The position numbers and the translations under genes are program-made. Shown here one piece after another: positions 1 through 7,093 of a DNA stretch of 64,000 bases (the first letter of the stretch is position 1; every line of letters starts with the position of its first letter). The notes under the pieces are model-generated. The model was not told where the DNA came from. It was given only the letters and a program-made list of their open reading frames with translations, and ran no database searches. The DNA comes from Gammaproteobacteria bacterium (GTDB lineage Bacteria; Pseudomonadota; Gammaproteobacteria; JAJPIJ01): the NCBI GenBank assembly GCA_035501935.1, contig DATJVC010000019.1:1-64000 (forward strand). The letters are read 5' to 3'.

Positions 1-209
1 TCTCTGAATAGCAGGGCTTGATTGATAAAAGGTGCGATCTCTACCGATCTGGTTCTTGAATCATCTTCTATCATCCCAAATTGCTCCTCTAACACTTGTT
101 GAAGAGCTGGCGGATGTACTAGATGCTTAAGATATGCTGCATGCGCCGTTACCGAATCCATACTCGTTTCGGTCACAAGATAACGATTAAACATTATTTG
201 CATTCGCAT
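1..209 (-). CDS. Hypothetical protein, 5' part only (runs off the left edge)
   Basis: An open frame of about 69 codons starts at an ATG at 209 and continues without a stop to base 1, so only the N-terminus is visible. The protein begins MRMQIMFNRYLVTE; two further in-frame ATGs lie within the first six codons, so the exact start is uncertain. There is no recognisable domain and no clear ribosome binding site. Base composition is visibly richer in A and T than in the housekeeping genes to the right. I do not recognise the family. Coding status is inferred only from the absence of stops and the plausible residue composition (charged and helical, with no long low-complexity runs). Confidence 0.4.
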   Translation of the reverse strand, partial: MRMQIMFNRYLVTETSMDSVTAHAAYLKHLVHPPALQQVLEEQFGMIEDDSRTRSVEIAPFINQALLFR

Positions 210-313
210 ATAATATATAATCTAGCTGTGTAAACGCCTTACAGCGAGTCTTCTTATCTCCCGTTATCTCCCGGCCATGTTATTAATTCATATAACTAGA
301 GAAAGTCGTTGAG

Positions 314-484
314 ATGTTATGGTTCATGGAACTTAATGGCTACAAGGTGGCTAAATTTTTCAAGAAACTCATCTGTGTTAAAGAAAATGGTCTAGCTTTT
401 TCATTCAATACTATAACTGGGCGCAGGTTCAATCCATGCTCACCTCCAGATCCTGCTGAATATCAAAACTTATTGAGCGACTGA
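314..484 (+). CDS. Small hypothetical protein, 56 aa
   Basis: An ATG at 314 opens a 56-codon frame ending in TGA at 482-484. A purine-rich stretch (AGAGAAAG) lies about 10 bases upstream and could serve as a ribosome binding site. The product is basic in its first half (KVAKFFKKL) and ends PPDPAEYQNLLSD. It has no signal peptide or membrane segment and matches no family I know. Its 3' end overlaps the convergent lipoprotein gene by 15 bases. The region is AT-richer than the rest of the window, so it may be a remnant of a transferred segment or the tail of a decayed longer gene. Confidence 0.35.
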   Translation: MLWFMELNGYKVAKFFKKLICVKENGLAFSFNTITGRRFNPCSPPDPAEYQNLLSD

Positions 485-895
485 CCAACCGGAATCCAGT
501 TTGACGAACCGCATCTTGCTCTCCTTCTTCGTCTCGCCGACCACGGGTACTTTGGTAGTGACCTCCACGTCGCAGAGATAGCCGCCGCCGTCCTTGCTGC
601 AACCGATTTTGTTGACCGCGACGATTTCAACCTTGCCCGCATCGCCAAAGAGCGAGGAAGTCAATTTGTTGGTGTCGGTGAGCGAGGCTTCGATCGCCGC
701 CTTGATGTCGCCTTCGCTGGGCGGGAGGGAACAGGCGGTGAGGAATGCGCTGAAAAAAATAAGTGCGTACTTCGATACCTCAGTACGAACGGTTTTTATA
801 TTTGGGACAGGCCTCGGGGCGAACGGGATTCTTGAATGGTGTTCGCTCCCTTCGACGGGCTCAGGGCGAACGGGATTTATATAGCGGGCAATCAT
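470..895 (-). CDS. Small lipoprotein whose 5' end is invaded by repeats
   Basis: The conserved-looking part is a lipoprotein signal (KYALIFFSAFLTAC, lipobox LTAC, cysteine about residue 49) followed by about 93 residues with two cysteines (GCSKDGGGYLCDVEV) and a C-terminus SGWSVAQ. The best start is the ATG at 895. It overlaps the upstream kinase stop by one base (TGATG) and has GGAGG at 903-907. From this ATG the frame stays open through three copies of a short hairpin repeat (766-879), giving an abnormally long n-region of about 34 residues that includes the repeat-derived peptide VRPEPVEG. The gene is probably translationally coupled to the kinase. No ATG or GTG lies in frame close to the hydrophobic segment. 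The function is unknown; it may be a cell-envelope target or sensor of the kinase. Confidence 0.6.
   Translation of the reverse strand: MIARYINPVRPEPVEGSEHHSRIPFAPRPVPNIKTVRTEVSKYALIFFSAFLTACSLPPSEGDIKAAIEASLTDTNKLTSSLFGDAGKVEIVAVNKIGCSKDGGGYLCDVEVTTKVPVVGETKKESKMRFVKLDSGWSVAQ
766..879. repeat. Three tandem-like copies of a GTTCG...CGAAC hairpin repeat
   Basis: Three diverged copies lie at about 768-799, 809-836 and 841-879. Read on the minus strand they have the form CCGTTCGYMCTGAG followed by YCGAAG and a partial complement, for example CCCGTTCGCCCTGAG and CCGTTCGTACTGAG. The same motif occurs at 23352-23385 and 52808-52917. The cluster sits inside the 5' coding region of the lipoprotein gene. 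Confidence 0.75.
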
Positions 896-2196
896 CAGGC
901 GACCTCCTGAGACATTTTTTCCGTGGTGGCGGACAGGCGGTGGATTAGGGTGCGCAGGAAGACCTTGAGGAAGCGCACCTGGCAGTGCAGCGACACCTGG
1001 CCGATGACGGTGGAATTCACCTTGAGCATTTCGGCGTGGCCGTTGGCGACGATGGTGGCGGTGCGCTTGGTGCGCGCGAGGTAGCCCATCTCGCCGAAGC
1101 AGTCGCCCTTCGCCAGCTTGCGCAGGTTTTTCTTGCCCTTGCGCACCGTGACCTCGCCGTCGACGATGATGTAGAAGGAATCGTCCATCTCGCCCTCGAC
1201 GATGATCTTCTGGCCGTCCTCGTACTTCTGCCAGGAGCCGGCGCGAACGATTTCCCATATTTCGGCGTCCGGAAAGCCCTCGAAGAATGCGAGGCCCTTG
1301 ACCATGATGAACCGCTCCTCGGCGGAGATTTCCTCGCGCGGCTGCTCCAGCAGGTGCTCGAAGGCGCGGCTCAGATCGGAGGCCAGATCGAGGCCCATGC
1401 CGTAACGGTCGGTGGTTTTCTTGGCCAGCAGCTTGCGCATGATGCGCTCCAGTTCATCCGGAACGTCGCTGCGGAACTCCTTCATCGGCGGCGGCTCCTC
1501 GTTCAGGATGCGCTGCACCAGTCGCGAGAAGTTTTCCGCCGCGAAGGGATGCTTGCCGGTCAGCAGTTCGTACATGACGACGCCGAGCGAGAACAGATCG
1601 GTCTGGTTGGTGAGCGTGTTTTCCTGGATCTGCTCCGGCGACATGTAACGCGGCGAGCCCACCATACCCATCGGCATGGTCTCGGTGGAATCCAGCTTGT
1701 TGATGTAGGCGATGCTGAAGTCGCCGATTTTGACGTCGAGGTCCCCGGTGATGAGGATGTTGGTGGGCTTGATGTCGCGGTGTATGACGCCCTCCTTGTG
1801 CGCGAAGTCGAGCGCCCTGCCGCACTTGAAAATAATCTCCACGACCTTCTCGATCGGCAGCAGCGAGTCCGATTTGCAATAGGTCTTGAGTGTGTTGCCG
1901 CCCTCCACGTACTCCATGACGATGTAACACACCTCGCCTTCCACGCCGGCGTCGAAGATGCTGATGATGTTGGGATGGGTCACGCGGCCGGCGGTGTGCG
2001 CCTCGTTGAAGAACATCTTGCGGTAACGTTCGCCGGACTCCTCGTCCTTGAGTTGTTCGGCGTGCGCGACCTTGATGGCGACCGGCCGGTCGACGTAGGG
2101 GTCATGTCCCAGGAAAACGGTCCCCATGCTGCCGCGATTTATTTCGCGGTACACACTGTACTTGCCGAGCTTGTTTGGAACCCCGGTTTCAGTCAT
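895..2196 (-). CDS. Ser/Thr protein kinase with C-terminal cyclic-nucleotide-binding domain
   Basis: 433 aa. The kinase domain spans about residues 12-280: glycine loop NRGSMGTV (20-27), catalytic lysine K42 in VAIK, HRD at 139-141 followed by KPTN, activation segment start DFS at 159-161 and GSPRYMSPEQ. A cyclic-nucleotide-binding (CRP-like) domain covers about 303-425. Its phosphate-binding cassette is FGEMGYLARTKRTAT, with the glutamate (E369) and arginine (R378) that usually contact the nucleotide. No membrane segment is seen, so it is probably cytosolic. Family knowledge suggests phosphorylation of Ser/Thr targets, modulated by cAMP or cGMP; the ligand is inference. The usual DFG is DFS here. 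A close paralogue lies at 4643-5932, and the lipoprotein gene follows with overlapping stop/start. Confidence 0.92.
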   Translation of the reverse strand: MTETGVPNKLGKYSVYREINRGSMGTVFLGHDPYVDRPVAIKVAHAEQLKDEESGERYRKMFFNEAHTAGRVTHPNIISIFDAGVEGEVCYIVMEYVEGGNTLKTYCKSDSLLPIEKVVEIIFKCGRALDFAHKEGVIHRDIKPTNILITGDLDVKIGDFSIAYINKLDSTETMPMGMVGSPRYMSPEQIQENTLTNQTDLFSLGVVMYELLTGKHPFAAENFSRLVQRILNEEPPPMKEFRSDVPDELERIMRKLLAKKTTDRYGMGLDLASDLSRAFEHLLEQPREEISAEERFIMVKGLAFFEGFPDAEIWEIVRAGSWQKYEDGQKIIVEGEMDDSFYIIVDGEVTVRKGKKNLRKLAKGDCFGEMGYLARTKRTATIVANGHAEMLKVNSTVIGQVSLHCQVRFLKVFLRTLIHRLSATTEKMSQEVA

Positions 2197-2443
2197 GGCA
2201 TTGCAACATTTTTTAGGGTTTCCCGTCAGCGTATTGATCCGCCGCAGGTTTATTTTGCAAGCAATATACTCTCATCGATGGATGCTGCGCCAGCACAAGA
2301 TCTATCCTCAGTCTAACAGTGACTTGGAATCATGCGCCGCACAATTTTGCTGCACAATTTTTGTTGAGATCGCTTGCGGGCAGTGACAAACTAACCGGCA
2401 TAAATACTCACTCAGCGGGGAGCAGCCCCGGGAGGATAAAACG

Positions 2444-2878
2444 ATGATCACGGTCCAGCATTTGTTGCAGGAAAAGGGCTCTTCGGTCTGGTCGATTGGG
2501 CCCGAGGCCACTGTGTACGAGGCAGTGGCGACGATGGCGGACAAGGGAATCGGCGCACTGCTGGTCATGGAGTGGAACCGCCTGATGGGTATCATTTCCG
2601 AGCGCGACTATACCCGCAAGATTGTGCTCAAGGAGCGCTCATCGAAGGACACCAGGGTCAAGGACATCATGACGACCAACGTGATGCACGTGACCCCCGA
2701 TGAATCCGTCGACAATTGCATGCTGCTGATGGCCCGGCACCGGTTCCGGCACCTGCCGGTGGTCGACGGCGATCGCGTGGTGGGCATGCTGTCGATCAGG
2801 GACATCATGAACAGCGTCATCGCCGAGAAGCAACTGCTCATCGAGCAGCTCGAAAATTACATCGCCGGCGCGGCCTGA
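2444..2878 (+). CDS. CBS-domain pair protein
   Basis: 144 aa made of two CBS motifs (about residues 8-62 and 74-128), with the typical SERDYTRKIV and SIRDIMNSVI ends and VKDIMTTNV between them. CBS pairs bind adenine nucleotides and act as energy or ligand sensors. This stand-alone form has no attached catalytic domain, so it probably regulates another protein. A strong ribosome binding site (GGGAGGA) lies 7 bases before the ATG. It is divergent from the kinase at 895-2196, with a 247-base gap, and precedes pgi. Its position between two kinase genes suggests, but does not prove, a shared signalling role. Confidence 0.9.
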   Translation: MITVQHLLQEKGSSVWSIGPEATVYEAVATMADKGIGALLVMEWNRLMGIISERDYTRKIVLKERSSKDTRVKDIMTTNVMHVTPDESVDNCMLLMARHRFRHLPVVDGDRVVGMLSIRDIMNSVIAEKQLLIEQLENYIAGAA

Positions 2879-2922
2879 CCTGCTTTTGGCAGGTTAAACC
2901 GGTATCTCTGAAGTTCTCCAAA

Positions 2923-2954
2923 CATCGTGGGTGGGCGAATGCCCATCCACGATG
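2923..2954. terminator. 14-bp hairpin between the CBS gene and pgi
   Basis: CATCGTGGGTGGGC (2923-2936), loop GAAT, then GCCCATCCACGATG (2941-2954) form a 14-bp stem with one G/T-type mismatch. No T-run follows, so it may be a factor-dependent terminator, an mRNA stabiliser or a dispersed palindromic repeat rather than a classical terminator. Confidence 0.6.
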
Positions 2955-2995
2955 CATAATGTCCTCATGCCGCCTGACCGCCGTCGTTTCGCCGC

Positions 2996-4636
2996 ATGAA
3001 TTCCGTGGAGACCACCGCCGCCTGGCGGGCGCTCGAGTCGCATCACCGCCGGATTGCCGGCCTGCATCTGCGGCAACTGTTCGCCGATGACCCCAAGCGC
3101 TTCGAGCGATTCAGCCTCTCCAGCGGCGATCTGTTTCTCGATTACTCCAAGAATCGCATCACCGCGGAGACGATGCCGCTGCTTCTGGCGCTGGCCCGCG
3201 AGCGCCGCGTCGAGGAGGCCGCGGCGGCGATGTTCCGCGGCGACAAAATCAACGTCAGCGAAGATCGCGCGGCGCTGCACACCGCCCTGCGCAGCCGCGA
3301 CAGGACGCCGCTGACGGTCGACGGCGTGGACATCCGCGCCGCCGTGGCGCGTGAACTGAAGCGTCTGTGCCGCTGGGCCGACGAGGTCATCCACGGCGAT
3401 CGGCGCGGGCTCCAGGACACGCGCATCAAGGACGTCGTCAACCTCGGCATCGGCGGCTCGCATCTCGGCCCGCTCATGGCCGCCGGGGCATTGCGGCCGT
3501 ACCAGCGCACGGGCCTCTCGGCGCACTTTGTCGCCAATGCCGATCCCGCCGATCTGGCGCAGACGCTGGAGGGGCTCGACCCCGCGGCCACGCTTTTCAT
3601 CGTCACGTCCAAGACCTTCATCACGCAGGAGACTTTCGCCAACGCGGAACGTGCGCGGCAATGGTTGAAGCAGAAGCTTTCCGGCGGCAACCCGGCGCGC
3701 CACTTCGCCGCCGTGACCGCGAATGCGTCGGCGGCGCTGGATTTCGGCGTGCCCGCGGAGTCGGTGTTCGAGATGTGGGACTGGGTGGGCGGGCGGTATT
3801 CGCTGTGGTCGGCGGTGGGGCTGCCGCTGATGCTGACCATCGGGCCGGAGCATTTCGCCGGGCTGCTGGAAGGCGCCTGCCTCATGGACCAGCATTTCCG
3901 CTCGGCGCCGCTGGAGAAAAACATGCCGGTGATCCTGGGGCTGCTCGGCATCTGGTACCACAATTTCTTCGGGGCGGAGACGCATGCGGTGCTGCCCTAC
4001 GAGGAAAATCTGAAACACCTGCCGGCCTATCTTCAGCAGCTGGACATGGAGAGCAACGGCAAGCGCGTGACCCGCGACGGCCGGCCGATTTCCGTCACCA
4101 CCGGCCCCATCCTCTGGGGCGGCGCCGGCACCAACTCCCAGCATGCCTTCATGCAATTGCTGCATCAGGGCGGGCGCTTGATCCCGCTGGATTTCCTCCT
4201 CGGCAAACGCGGGCATTACGCGCCCGCGAAACAACAGCAGATGCTGATCGCGCACTGCCTGGCGCAGGCGGAGGCGCTCATGCGCGGCCGCACGGCGGAG
4301 GAAACCGGGGCCGAGATGCGCGGCGCGGGCGTGCCGGAGGGCCGCCGCCGCGCGCTCGCGCCGCATCGCGTCTTCCCCGGCAACAATCCCAGCAATATGC
4401 TGCTCTACTCGAAACTCACGCCGCGCGTGCTGGGCCAGATCATCGCGCTGTACGAGCACAAGGTTTTCGTGCAGGCCGCGGTGTGGGGGAACAATCCCTT
4501 CGATCAATGGGGCGTGGAACTGGGCAAGCAACTGGCGGGGACAATTTTGAAGGAACTGCAAGGCGGACCGCCTTCCGATCACGACGCCTCCACCCAGGGC
4601 CTGCTGGCCCGCCTGCGCGGCAAATCCGACAAATAA
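2996..4636 (+). CDS. pgi: Glucose-6-phosphate isomerase
   Basis: 546 aa, the usual length. Interconverts glucose-6-phosphate and fructose-6-phosphate in the cytosol. Family signatures are visible: LGIGGSHLGP (phosphate loop), SKTFITQET, WDWVGGRYSLWSAVGLP, the catalytic-histidine segment GTNSQHAFMQLLHQG and the C-terminal NPFDQWGVELGKQ. The start is the ATG at 2996, in good agreement with the length of homologues. It ends 6 bases before the convergent stop of the second kinase. It is the only central-carbon gene in a patch of kinase and CBS genes, which raises the possibility that it is a regulated target; that is inference only. Confidence 0.97.
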   Translation: MNSVETTAAWRALESHHRRIAGLHLRQLFADDPKRFERFSLSSGDLFLDYSKNRITAETMPLLLALARERRVEEAAAAMFRGDKINVSEDRAALHTALRSRDRTPLTVDGVDIRAAVARELKRLCRWADEVIHGDRRGLQDTRIKDVVNLGIGGSHLGPLMAAGALRPYQRTGLSAHFVANADPADLAQTLEGLDPAATLFIVTSKTFITQETFANAERARQWLKQKLSGGNPARHFAAVTANASAALDFGVPAESVFEMWDWVGGRYSLWSAVGLPLMLTIGPEHFAGLLEGACLMDQHFRSAPLEKNMPVILGLLGIWYHNFFGAETHAVLPYEENLKHLPAYLQQLDMESNGKRVTRDGRPISVTTGPILWGGAGTNSQHAFMQLLHQGGRLIPLDFLLGKRGHYAPAKQQQMLIAHCLAQAEALMRGRTAEETGAEMRGAGVPEGRRRALAPHRVFPGNNPSNMLLYSKLTPRVLGQIIALYEHKVFVQAAVWGNNPFDQWGVELGKQLAGTILKELQGGPPSDHDASTQGLLARLRGKSDK

Positions 4637-4642
4637 TGCGCT

Positions 4643-5932
4643 TTAACTACTGGCGACCAGCTTGGCGGTGGTAATCGACAGGCGCTTGATGACGGTCTTC
4701 AGAAACACCTGGTGAAAGTGCAACTGGGTGTCCTTGGATAATTGCTCCATCAGCATGGCGTTGATCTTGAGGACGCCCACCGGGCTGCTGGCGGTGATGG
4801 TGGCGGAGCGGCGGGTCTTGTTGAGATAGCCCATCTCGCCGAAGCATTCGCCGGCGGTCAGGCTGCCCACCACCGTCGCGCCCTTCTTCACCGCGACGGC
4901 GCCGTGGACCAGCACGTAAAACCAGTCCCCCATCTCGCCTTCGGTGATGACGTTGTGACCCTGCGGGTGTTCCTCCCAGACGACGGCGCGGACAAGTTCC
5001 TTCAGCTCCGGGTCGGGCAGGCCGGCGAAAAACTCCAGCGCCCGCACCTCGTCGAACTGCACCTGCGGGGAAATGGGCTGCGTCGCCTCCAGGTGGGAGA
5101 ACAGGCGGCTCAGATCCGCCGCCATCGCCAGGCCGGACTGGTAGCGATGGCGCAGGTCCTTGTTCAGACTTTTGGCGATGATGTGTTCGAGTTCCTCCGG
5201 CAGGTCCTGGCGCACCTCCCACAGCGGCGTGTGTTCCTCGTTGACGATCTGAAAGACCAGCTTGGAAAAACTGTCGCCGCCGAAGGGATGGCGGCCGGTC
5301 AGCATTTCGTACATGACGATGCCGAGCGAAAACAGATCGGCCTGGTTGTTGACGGTCTCCTCCTGGATCTGCTCCGGCGACATGTAGCGCGGCGAACCCA
5401 CGAACCCCGTGGCCAGGGCCAGGTTCTCATCGGCGCGGTTGACATGGGCGATGCTGAAATCCGCCACCTTGACGTCCTTGTCGCGGGTCAGCAGCAGATT
5501 GGACGGCTTGATGTCGCGATGCACCACGTCCTGGCTGTGGGCATAATCCAGCGCCTTGGCGCACTTGAAAATGATCTCGGCGACCCTGGGCAGCGGCAGG
5601 AGATTATTGGCCTGCGTGTGGGTCTTGACCGTGTCGGCGCCTTCGATCAATTCCATCACGATGTAACAGGTGTCGCCCTCGACGCCGGCGTCGAAGATGT
5701 GGAGGATGTTCGGGTGCTGCAGCTTGCCGGCGGTGTGCGCCTCGTTGAAAAACATCTTGCGGTAGCGATCCCCCGATTCCTTGTCCTTCAGAAAATCGGC
5801 AATCGCCACCTTGATGGCCACCGGCCGGTCGATGTACGGATCGTAACCGCGGTAGACGATGCCCATGCTGCCCTTGCCGATCGGCTCGATGACATCGTAT
5901 TTTCCCAACCGCTTTGGAACCTGGGTCGCCAT
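4643..5932 (-). CDS. Second Ser/Thr protein kinase with cyclic-nucleotide-binding domain
   Basis: 429 aa from the ATG at 5932, chosen because the N-terminus MATQVPKRLGKYDVIEPIG then matches the paralogue; a longer frame with an upstream ATG (5962) also exists. Kinase domain: GKGSMGIVYRG loop, K41 in VAIK, HRD at 138-140, DFS at 158-160, GSPRYMSPEQ. The cyclic-nucleotide domain (about 300-420) contains FGEMGYLNKTRRSAT with conserved E and R. It is obviously paralogous to the kinase at 895-2196 over its full length and shares the same DFG-to-DFS change. It converges on pgi and is divergent from the SCO-family gene, whose promoter region overlaps its 5' flank. No Shine-Dalgarno is evident at either candidate start. 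Confidence 0.9.
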   Translation of the reverse strand: MATQVPKRLGKYDVIEPIGKGSMGIVYRGYDPYIDRPVAIKVAIADFLKDKESGDRYRKMFFNEAHTAGKLQHPNILHIFDAGVEGDTCYIVMELIEGADTVKTHTQANNLLPLPRVAEIIFKCAKALDYAHSQDVVHRDIKPSNLLLTRDKDVKVADFSIAHVNRADENLALATGFVGSPRYMSPEQIQEETVNNQADLFSLGIVMYEMLTGRHPFGGDSFSKLVFQIVNEEHTPLWEVRQDLPEELEHIIAKSLNKDLRHRYQSGLAMAADLSRLFSHLEATQPISPQVQFDEVRALEFFAGLPDPELKELVRAVVWEEHPQGHNVITEGEMGDWFYVLVHGAVAVKKGATVVGSLTAGECFGEMGYLNKTRRSATITASSPVGVLKINAMLMEQLSKDTQLHFHQVFLKTVIKRLSITTAKLVASS

Positions 5933-6014
5933 GGGGACACGGACGTGAAAGGATGCGCCCATGTTACTGAAATTAAATCGAGTATGACAGGGCGGGCCAC
6001 CAGCGCTGATCCGG

Positions 6015-6020
6015 TATAAT
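6015..6020 (+). promoter_or_regulatory. Consensus -10 box just upstream of the SCO gene
   Basis: A perfect TATAAT lies 6 bases before the GTG start at 6027. No good -35 hexamer is seen at 16-18 bases. If used, transcription would begin at or very near the GTG, making the mRNA nearly leaderless. Confidence 0.4.
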
Positions 6021-6026
6021 TCACGG

Positions 6027-6650
6027 GTGTCCAAGGCATTGTTCGAAAAAATCGGGCCGCCGCTTCTGCTGCTGATCGTGGTTTCAGCCGCTGGCGCCTT
6101 CTTCGTTTTCCGCCCGCCGGCGCCGGCCACGAACGAAATCGAGGGACTGTTATGGCCGCCCGGCGATCCCCTGCCGGATTTCGTCCTGCGCACCCAGCGC
6201 GGCGACACATTCGGCGCCGACAACCTGAAGGGCCGCTGGTCATGGATGTTCTTCGGCTACACCGAGTGCGCCGACATTTGTCCCACGACGCTGCGCGCGA
6301 TGAACCGGGTCGCGGACAAGATGACCGGAGACCCGCAGACGCAGTTTATTTTTGTCTCCATCGATCCCGATCACGACAGCCCGGAGCAGATGCGGCGCTA
6401 TCTCGATACCATGGCGCCCAAAGTGATCGGCTTGAGCGGCAGCGCCGATGAAATATCGCGGCTCGCGCGCAAGCTGGGGATCGCGCACGCACCCGCGACC
6501 AATCCCGCCGGCGGCATCGAACACACCGCCGCCATCCTGCTGATCGATCCGCGGGCCCGGCGCGTGGGCATCTTCACGCCGCCGCATGACGCCGGGACGC
6601 TGATCAAGCGGTTTGACGCCATACGCCGGTTTGTCGCCGCATCCCGATGA
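6027..6650 (+). CDS. SCO1/SenC-family copper-binding thioredoxin-like protein
   Basis: 207 aa with a GTG start. An N-terminal membrane anchor (about residues 11-28, PLLLLIVVSAAGAFFVF) places the rest in the periplasm. The thioredoxin-like domain carries the SCO copper motif CADIC (C81, C85) and the distal histidine H166 in GGIEHTA, so all three copper ligands are present. SCO proteins deliver copper to the CuA site of cytochrome oxidase or act as thiol oxidoreductases. The next gene overlaps by 4 bases (ATGA) and encodes a relative of the PCuAC copper chaperone, supporting a copper-delivery role. No cytochrome oxidase gene is in the window. Confidence 0.93.
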   Translation: MSKALFEKIGPPLLLLIVVSAAGAFFVFRPPAPATNEIEGLLWPPGDPLPDFVLRTQRGDTFGADNLKGRWSWMFFGYTECADICPTTLRAMNRVADKMTGDPQTQFIFVSIDPDHDSPEQMRRYLDTMAPKVIGLSGSADEISRLARKLGIAHAPATNPAGGIEHTAAILLIDPRARRVGIFTPPHDAGTLIKRFDAIRRFVAASR

Positions 6651-7093
6651 CGTCGCAGCAGACGTATCTGGCGGCGGCATTGCTGGGCCTGGCGTGGGGC
6701 ATGCCGGTCCAAGCGGCGGACATCAAGGTTCACGAGGCATGGATAGATCCGGGCCCGCCGGAAACTTCGGCGCCCGCCGCTTATCTCGATATCGAGAACA
6801 GCGGCGGATCGCCCCATTCCGTGACTCTGCGCGCGGCGGTGGCTGAAAGCGTCGCGATCTACCATGCCCGTTACGGCGCCAACTCGGCCATACTCGAGCG
6901 CGTGCCCAAACTGGAACTGCCGCCGCACACCCGCCTGCGTTTTCAAGACCAGGACATGCTCGCCATGCTCTACGGCTTGAACCATCCGTTGCAGCAGCAT
7001 GAAAAAATAAACCTGCAACTGGATGTGGATGACGGCCAGCATTTGACCGTGCCGGCGGAGGTCAGGGCCGCCGCCCCCGCCGCCAGGCCATGA
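6647..7093 (+). CDS. PCuAC-like periplasmic protein with degenerate copper ligands
   Basis: 148 aa: signal peptide (cleavage after about residue 23, VQAAD), then a DUF461/PCuAC-type beta-barrel with the characteristic PETSAPAAYLDIENSG opening and the MLAMLYGLNHPL segment. Classical PCuAC proteins pass Cu(I) to SCO and the oxidase through an H..M...H..M set. Here the first site reads AIYHARY and the second DQDMLAML, so most canonical ligands are not in place. The ATG overlaps the SCO stop (ATGA), and psd follows with the same overlap. It probably still works with SCO, but copper binding is doubtful. Confidence 0.8.
   Translation: MTSQQTYLAAALLGLAWGMPVQAADIKVHEAWIDPGPPETSAPAAYLDIENSGGSPHSVTLRAAVAESVAIYHARYGANSAILERVPKLELPPHTRLRFQDQDMLAMLYGLNHPLQQHEKINLQLDVDDGQHLTVPAEVRAAAPAARP

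Noticed and set aside
2923-2954. Hairpin as a classical rho-independent terminator for the CBS gene
   Set aside because: The stem is strong, but no T-run follows on either strand; it is listed with lower confidence as a hairpin only.
2894-4582. 562-codon open frame antisense to pgi
   Set aside because: Low-complexity Arg/Ala/Gln composition, no motif, fully covered by a convincing pgi.
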